Part shown: positions 12,566 to 15,905 of the stretch, one piece after another
Layout: each line of letters starts with the position of its first letter
How positions within the stretch are numbered: position 1 is the stretch's first letter
Notes under the pieces: generated by a model
What the model saw: only the letters and a program-made list of their open reading frames with translations
Told to the model about the DNA's origin: nothing
Database searches by the model: none
NCBI GenBank assembly: GCA_913064925.1
Contig: CAJYBN010000042.1
Coordinates: forward strand, 1 to 15,905
Direction of reading: 5' to 3'
Origin: an uncultured Peptococcaceae bacterium
GTDB taxonomy: Bacteria > Bacillota > Desulfotomaculia > Desulfotomaculales > Desulfallaceae
DNA: 15,905 bases
Made by a program: the position numbers and the translations under genes

Positions 12566-12728
12566 GTGCATAATGTGCGGAAATGAAACCAAGGACCGGA
12601 TCCCAATGTGCCATGAATGCGCAAAAGAGATCCCTGTTGCAGAGTTAAAACACCCAGAGTCAGAGGATTATAAAGTTTATACATCCAGTCAAAATCAAAG
12701 GGTGATGCAATATGGGAGCCCAGCATAA
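12558..12728 (+). CDS. Zinc-finger microprotein
   Basis: GTG at 12558 lies eight bases after GGAGG (12545-12549) and overlaps the preceding gene by eight bases. The 56-residue product starts MARCIMCGNE and continues with IPMCHECAKE, giving two CxxC pairs (C4/C7 and C18/C21), a short treble-clef or ribbon metal site. The rest is a charged tail without features. It is coupled to both neighbours and ends 17 bases into the next gene. Small two-CxxC proteins are common in phage early operons and usually have no assigned function. Confidence 0.7.
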   Translation: MARCIMCGNETKDRIPMCHECAKEIPVAELKHPESEDYKVYTSSQNQRVMQYGSPA

Positions 12729-12921
12729 ACGACCCGGTCGCACTGCAAAACTTGCCCGCCAGGCGAGGGCCCGGGAGCTGGAAAAGAAACGCAGAGAGCA
12801 GTTGGCCAGGCGCGCGGCCATCGTGGTGCATTTCCCGAAGCGCTGGGACCCGGAAAGAGTGGATGAAGTTAGCCCGGGCAGGTGCGTGGCATGGGCCGAT
12901 GGCAGGAACTTGTCTCCGTAG
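12712..12921 (+). CDS. Small basic protein
   Basis: The ATG at 12712 follows AAGGGTGATGCAAT. The first 35 residues are a highly basic helix (RTAKLARQARARELEKKRRE), and the remainder is compact with one cysteine (VVHFPKRWDPERVDEVSPGR). Basic helices of this sort bind nucleic acid or acidic partners. It overlaps the upstream zinc-finger gene by 17 bases and the downstream gene by 31 bases in another frame. The function is not known. Confidence 0.65.
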   Translation: MGAQHKRPGRTAKLARQARARELEKKRREQLARRAAIVVHFPKRWDPERVDEVSPGRCVAWADGRNLSP

Positions 12922-13046
12922 ACAAATCTAAGCTGTTTAAATTTAAACGCAAAAACAATGATCCACGGCGGTTTTTAACTAAAATTTCAAAACCGGCGCC
13001 TGGGTATGGGTTAAATGGTCCCGCTTGGGCGCCGGAAACAAAGTAA
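12891..13046 (+). CDS. Small basic protein in overlapping frame
   Basis: ATG at 12891, preceded by GGCAGGTGCGTGGC, opens 51 residues starting MGRWQELVSVDKSKLFKFKR and ending GLNGPAWAPETK. It is basic and lacks cysteines. It overlaps the previous gene by 31 bases. The good ribosome site, the operon-like position and the 20-base spacing to the next start support it, but no homology is recognised. Confidence 0.55.
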   Translation: MGRWQELVSVDKSKLFKFKRKNNDPRRFLTKISKPAPGYGLNGPAWAPETK

Positions 13047-13065
13047 TACTTGCGAGGGGTATTGT

Positions 13066-13215
13066 ATGAAGCTGAATAAAAACGGGTACCGAATTAACCG
13101 GCCGCGCCGGTCAATAAGGTTGTTAGTTTGCCGGGCTTCTTTGGGCGGGGTAAAGTGGTGGTTTGTTTATGTTGCGACACAAAAAAGGTGTCCGTATTCA
13201 GACACCTTTCTTTGA
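13066..13215 (+). CDS. Small protein at the operon end
   Basis: ATG at 13066, preceded by GCGAGGGGTATTGT, gives 49 residues with a basic N-terminus (KLNKNGYRINRPRRSIRLLV), a central GGVKWWFVYVA and a final CPYSDTFL. Its last ten codons form the stem-loop of the terminator at 13181-13213, so RNA structure and coding overlap. This is unusual, and it means either the reading frame ends inside the terminator or the frame is spurious. A longer in-frame version from ATG 13015 has no ribosome site. Confidence 0.45.
   Translation: MKLNKNGYRINRPRRSIRLLVCRASLGGVKWWFVYVATQKRCPYSDTFL
13181..13213. terminator. Bidirectional intrinsic terminator
   Basis: AAAGGTGTC (13184-13192), loop CGTATTCA and GACACCTTT (13201-13209) form a perfect nine-pair stem. 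A T-rich tail (TTTCTTT) follows on the plus strand, and six A residues precede it, giving a U-tract on the minus strand. It lies between the rightward operon and the leftward membrane-protein gene ending at 13229 and can end both transcripts. Confidence 0.85.
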
Positions 13216-13228
13216 ATGGAACCATGCG

Positions 13229-13429
13229 TTAACCAAAATTAATATTCGGACCACCAAAAAGTATACCAGCTATCAGTAAAAGTCTGAAAGCTTGCCAATA
13301 TGTAATTTTCTTTAGGTTGAATACCTGCGGCATGGTAATATTCCATAGCCACTGAAAAAGCCAAGCTACAAGGAATAATAGACAAATACCAAAGACGATT
13401 AAGCCCAAAATGTTTGCTGAAAGGCCCAA
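13229..13429 (-). CDS. Small membrane protein, leftward
   Basis: TTG at 13429 on the minus strand follows GAGGAGGTGATATC, an excellent ribosome site. The 66-residue product has a long membrane span (ILGLIVFGICLLFLVAWLFQ, about 8-30), then WLWNITMPQVFNLKKITYWQ, then a second short hydrophobic stretch (AFRLLLIAGILFGG). The arrangement WNxxMPxxF...ITxWQAxxLLLL...LFGG is one I have seen in small uncharacterised membrane proteins from diverse bacteria. No function is known to me. It runs against the flanking rightward operons, has its own control region upstream and a terminator downstream, and so looks like an independently expressed accessory ('moron') gene. Confidence 0.75.
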   Translation of the reverse strand: MGLSANILGLIVFGICLLFLVAWLFQWLWNITMPQVFNLKKITYWQAFRLLLIAGILFGGPNINFG

Positions 13430-13462
13430 GATATCACCTCCTCTCTATTATTGGGGGGGAGT

Positions 13463-13502
13463 GTATTCTAGTTCTACCAGAATACCAGAATTAATTGTAC
13501 CA
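13463..13502 (-). promoter_or_regulatory. Putative leftward extended -10 promoter with operator-like repeat
   Basis: On the minus strand TGGTACAAT (13502-13494) fits an extended -10 element, placing transcription start near 13487. Directly over and past that point is a 7-9-7 inverted repeat, GTATTCT (13463-13469) and AGAATAC (13479-13485). No good -35 is present. TACCAGAA is also tandemly repeated here. It would drive the membrane-protein gene at 13429 and could be repressed by a dimer at the repeat. A second small palindrome, AACTG-TAT-CAGTT (13510-13522), lies just upstream. Confidence 0.4.
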
Positions 13503-13565
13503 AAAACCTAACTGTATCAGTTGCATTTCAAAGAAAAGGAGCATTAAAACAAGGAGGCATAATTA

Positions 13566-14111
13566 ATGGCCAAAGTTGTGGGGCTGGACCCGTCTTTTTC
13601 GGGGTTCGGCGTTGCGATACTGGAAAACGGTAAACTTTTCACCAAGACTATCACTTCGAACAAAACCGGCGCTCAGCGACTGATCGAAATCAGGGAGGCG
13701 GTCAGGTATTACGTTCTCTATTCCAATCTGGTCTGCATTGAAGACTTTGCCTTTTCACGCCAGAACCAGGCACACCACTTGGGCGGCCTGGGCTGGATCA
13801 TCCGGGTAATGATGCACGAAGAAAATATTCCCTTTGTAGTAGTCGGCACCAGCCAGGTGAAAAAATTTGCCACGGGCAAGGGAAACGCCAAAAAGCCGGA
13901 AGTCATGCTGGCGGTTTATAAGCGGTGGGGCCGGGAGTTTACCAGCGACAACGAAGCCGATGCTTTTGTGCTAATGAAAATTGCGGAGACCCTGGTGGCC
14001 GGCGACTGGAACCAGCTGCCTAAGTTTCAGCAGCAGGTTATCCAAGAAATTCTTAACGCTGCGGGCAAGGGAAAAAGGAAGGCGAGAACCGGCGGGGCGG
14101 TGGCCGGTTAA
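13566..14111 (+). CDS. RuvC-like Holliday junction resolvase
   Basis: ATG at 13566 follows AAGGAGGCATAATTA. The 181-residue protein has the RNase H-like resolvase layout: GLDPSFSGFG with catalytic D8, CIEDFAF with E59, a central VVGTSQVKKFATGKGNAKKP basic segment that contacts DNA in RuvC, and DNEADAF with D128 and D132. The last 20 residues are a basic, flexible tail (GKGKRKARTGG). RuvC family members cut four-way junctions symmetrically. In phages this type also resolves branched replication intermediates. It begins a new transcription unit and is joined to the next gene by a one-base overlap (TAATG). It fits with the Rad50/Mre11 and RecD2 genes upstream. Confidence 0.9.
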   Translation: MAKVVGLDPSFSGFGVAILENGKLFTKTITSNKTGAQRLIEIREAVRYYVLYSNLVCIEDFAFSRQNQAHHLGGLGWIIRVMMHEENIPFVVVGTSQVKKFATGKGNAKKPEVMLAVYKRWGREFTSDNEADAFVLMKIAETLVAGDWNQLPKFQQQVIQEILNAAGKGKRKARTGGAVAG

Positions 14112-14251
14112 TGAACTTCACTGCGCACTGCAAAGAGAGGTGGAAAGAGCAGATTGACCCGGAGGGTAAACTGCCCGTGGAAGAAGTGTTTAAAAATGCC
14201 GTGTTTGTCTGGATTGGAAGTATACATGTGACAAGGGATATGAAAGAATGA
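14111..14251 (+). CDS. Hypothetical 46-residue protein
   Basis: The start ATG shares its first base with the last base of the resolvase stop (TAATG), so translation is probably coupled. The product, MNFTAHCKERWKEQIDPEGK onward to IHVTRDMKE, has an amphipathic first helix and one cysteine and no recognisable motif. Its stop overlaps the next start (ATGA). The coupled position in the operon is the main evidence that it is real. Confidence 0.6.
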   Translation: MNFTAHCKERWKEQIDPEGKLPVEEVFKNAVFVWIGSIHVTRDMKE

Positions 14252-14412
14252 AAGCCCCCTGGCCCGAGGAGATAAAAGACGTTCGGGATGCTCTGGAACA
14301 TATAGGATTTGGCCCGAGCCCGGAATTGGAATTTGGCGATAAGAGCGTCGGCATCGGGCTGTAGGTCTACGCCAGGGATATCGCCGAAATTACAAAACTC
14401 GACGAAGCTTAA
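14248..14412 (+). pseudogene. Small gene with in-frame amber codon (possible nonsense mutation)
   Basis: ATG at 14248 overlaps the preceding stop (ATGA). It encodes 38 residues, MKAPWPEEIKDVRDALEHIG then FGPSPELEFGDKSVGIGL, and stops at TAG 14362-14364. The same frame then continues without break through VYARDIAEITKLDEA to TAA at 14410-14412. The downstream segment is protein-like and reads on naturally, as if one codon (CAG, AAG or GAG) had become TAG. TAG is the normal stop of at least six other genes in the window, so general recoding is unlikely. A point nonsense mutation, specific read-through, or pyrrolysine insertion are the choices. The functional short product would be 14248-14364. 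Confidence 0.5.
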
Positions 14413-14476
14413 CACTACAAGGGGTTGATGGGTTTGGCACCTTGCAGCACAAAGCTTAAGGGGAAGGGTTGACAGT

Positions 14477-15905
14477 ATGACGTTAACATGGAACGAGGTT
14501 ACCCGGAACCGGCCCTGCCCCATTTGCGGAAAAATTGATTGGTGCTCTTTAAGTGATGATGGCGCCTGGGCGATATGCCGAAGGCTTGATACTGGTACCG
14601 GAAAACACAAACTGGATAAAGCCGGCATGGACTACTGGTTATACCGGCTCGCTGATATGCCAGGGGACATGCCAGGGAACATACCGGAGCCGGAATACAG
14701 GGCGGCAGAACCCGAGGGCAGGCCGCTTGAGCCGGAAACCCTGGACCAGGTCTACAGGGCCCTGCTCGACATGCTATCGCTGTCGGCGAAGCACAGAAAA
14801 GACCTGGTCCGGCGCGGCCTTTCTGAAGCGCAGATCGAGCACCGGGGTTACCGGTCTCTGCCCGGGCCGGGCCGCTCAAAACTTGCTAAAAGGCTCGTAA
14901 AAAGGTTCGGCGAGGATGTTTGTGCCTCCGTTCCCGGCTTGTACCTGAAAAAGGAAACCGGTAAGGACCCGTACTGGAGTCTTGCCGGCGCTCCCGGGAT
15001 TCTGATCCCGGTCCGTGACCACGCCGGCAGGATTGTAGCGCTGAAAGTGCGCATGGACGAGCCCGGCGACGGCCCGAAGTACTTATATGTGTCCAGTAAG
15101 AAACACGGCGGCCGGGGCCCGGGCTGCCAAATCCACGTGCCGCTGTACAGCGGCAGCTCCGATATTGTGAGGTTAACCGAAGGGGAATTAAAAGGCGATA
15201 TTGCAACTGCCCTTAGCGGAGTGCTGACCATCTCCATTCCGGGCGTGTCAGCCTGGCGACCTGCGTTGCCGCTATTAAAATCCATGAGAGCGAAAACGGT
15301 GCGTGTCGCGTTTGACGCGGATTCCCGCACAAACCCAAACGTGGCCAGAGCACTGAGCTACACCGTAAAAGCGCTCAAAGAAGAAGGATTTGAAGTGGAG
15401 TTGGAGCAGTGGTCAGAAGTAAAAGGCAAGGGAATTGATGACCTTTTAGCCGCCGGCGGAGCGCCTGAAGTGTTGAGCGGCGACAAGGCCTTTAAGGCTG
15501 TGGAGGAAATCGTCAAGTCCGCCCAGCGGGCGGCCGATGAGGTGCTTCAAGCTCGTAACGAGGAGGCCAGGATAAGGGCTAACCGGGTCATCGAGAAGTT
15601 GCGCGAGAAAAAAAACCCCGTGGTTTTCTTCACTGACATGGAAGCCCTGCAGGCCGTCGGCATGCTGCCGGCCGCGGAACAGAGTATTTTCTGGGCCCGG
15701 GCGAAGGAGGCTTGCCCGCGGCTCAACCTGGTGGACGCCAGGCGCGCGGTAAAGGAGGCCTGCGGGCAGGTCAAGCGTAAGAGCACCGGAACCCTGCCGT
15801 CGCAGGGACTTATCCAGCGCAATGGCACTTACTGCGTAGAAAAAATGACCCCCGAAGGGCCGGTGATAGTTCCCATCAGCAATTTCGTGCTGGAGCCGCG
15901 TCTTA
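14477..15905 (+). CDS. Zinc-ribbon/TOPRIM primase (DUF3854-type), partial at right edge
   Basis: ATG at 14477 follows AAGGGTTGACAGT. 476 codons are visible and the frame is open at the edge. Residues 14-34 are a zinc ribbon (CPIC...WC...AIC; C14, C17, C23, C34). Residues about 170-300 form a DnaG-like primase core: ILIPVRDHAGRIVALKVR, then the TOPRIM acidic residues LTEGELKGDIA (E235, D241) and VAFDADS (D280, D282), the latter typical of DUF3854 TOPRIM-fold proteins. A basic helical linker (about 345-400) precedes a region (VVFFTDMEALQAVGMLPAAE on) leading out of the window. Such primases are often fused to a DUF927-type helicase domain, and this one may continue so, but that part is not seen. 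Role: synthesis of primers for element replication. Confidence 0.85.
   Translation, partial: MTLTWNEVTRNRPCPICGKIDWCSLSDDGAWAICRRLDTGTGKHKLDKAGMDYWLYRLADMPGDMPGNIPEPEYRAAEPEGRPLEPETLDQVYRALLDMLSLSAKHRKDLVRRGLSEAQIEHRGYRSLPGPGRSKLAKRLVKRFGEDVCASVPGLYLKKETGKDPYWSLAGAPGILIPVRDHAGRIVALKVRMDEPGDGPKYLYVSSKKHGGRGPGCQIHVPLYSGSSDIVRLTEGELKGDIATALSGVLTISIPGVSAWRPALPLLKSMRAKTVRVAFDADSRTNPNVARALSYTVKALKEEGFEVELEQWSEVKGKGIDDLLAAGGAPEVLSGDKAFKAVEEIVKSAQRAADEVLQARNEEARIRANRVIEKLREKKNPVVFFTDMEALQAVGMLPAAEQSIFWARAKEACPRLNLVDARRAVKEACGQVKRKSTGTLPSQGLIQRNGTYCVEKMTPEGPVIVPISNFVLEPRL

Noticed and set aside
12985..13005. Repeat of ACCGGCGCCTGG shared with the region near 1980
   Set aside because: A 12-base GC-rich match containing a GGCGCC palindrome, in unrelated contexts and with no surrounding similarity. 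Chance is the simplest explanation.
14421..14473. 12-codon frame (TTG GCA CCT ...) before the primase start
   Set aside because: Too short, with no motif. Its ribosome-site-like AAGGGG could be chance in a G-rich stretch.
1..15905. CRISPR array, tRNA, rRNA, IS element, attachment site or iteron origin
   Set aside because: I looked for spaced repeats, cloverleaf structures, transposase motifs and repeated iterons by eye and saw none. The only repeats are the short palindromes reported.

Overview
The window reads as part of the early, DNA-metabolism arm of a temperate phage, or of a phage-like integrated element or plasmid, in a Gram-positive anaerobe. A Clostridia host of the Desulfotomaculum/Pelotomaculum type is my inference. 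The evidence is: GGAGGTGA-type ribosome binding sites throughout; frequent TTG and GTG starts; dense, overlapping, translationally coupled small genes; many short zinc-finger and coiled-coil proteins; and a replication/recombination gene set. No structural, integrase or conjugation gene is in view, so phage versus plasmid/ICE stays open. No host housekeeping gene, rRNA or tRNA was recognised.

Layout. (1) 1-514 is a divergent repressor switch: a leftward XRE gene cut by the window edge, a rightward Cro-like XRE gene, and between them three near-identical palindromes (TTGAAT-N3-ATTCAA) placed about 5 and 3 helical turns apart, one inside the rightward promoter spacer. (2) 515-2104 holds small unknown genes, with two tiny Cys-containing reading frames on the minus strand (881-1071). 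(3) 2105-3143 has two more HTH proteins. (4) 3140-8256 is the recombination core: a coiled-coil protein, a Cys-motif protein that may bind ssDNA, then a Rad50/SbcC-type ATPase split into separate genes (N-half with Walker A and a terminal CxxC zinc hook; a short coiled-coil gene; C-half with signature region, Walker B and H-loop), followed by an overlapping Mre11/SbcD-type nuclease. (5) 8260-13215 has a zinc-ribbon micro-gene, a RecD2 helicase and a run of unknown small proteins (tandem HTH, Cys-rich, basic), ending at a bidirectional terminator. (6) 13229-13429 is a minus-strand membrane protein with its own control region. (7) 13566-15905 is a second rightward operon: RuvC-like resolvase, two small genes (one with an in-frame amber codon) and a zinc-ribbon/TOPRIM primase running off the right edge.

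The genes fit one job: after the repressor switch opens, the element makes proteins to unwind, resect, bind, prime and resolve its DNA, as in recombination-dependent replication. The most notable item is the three-gene split Rad50 beside Mre11, with unusual signature and D-loop residues. Nothing here is clearly a new defence system. Several genes are unknown to me and are described as such.
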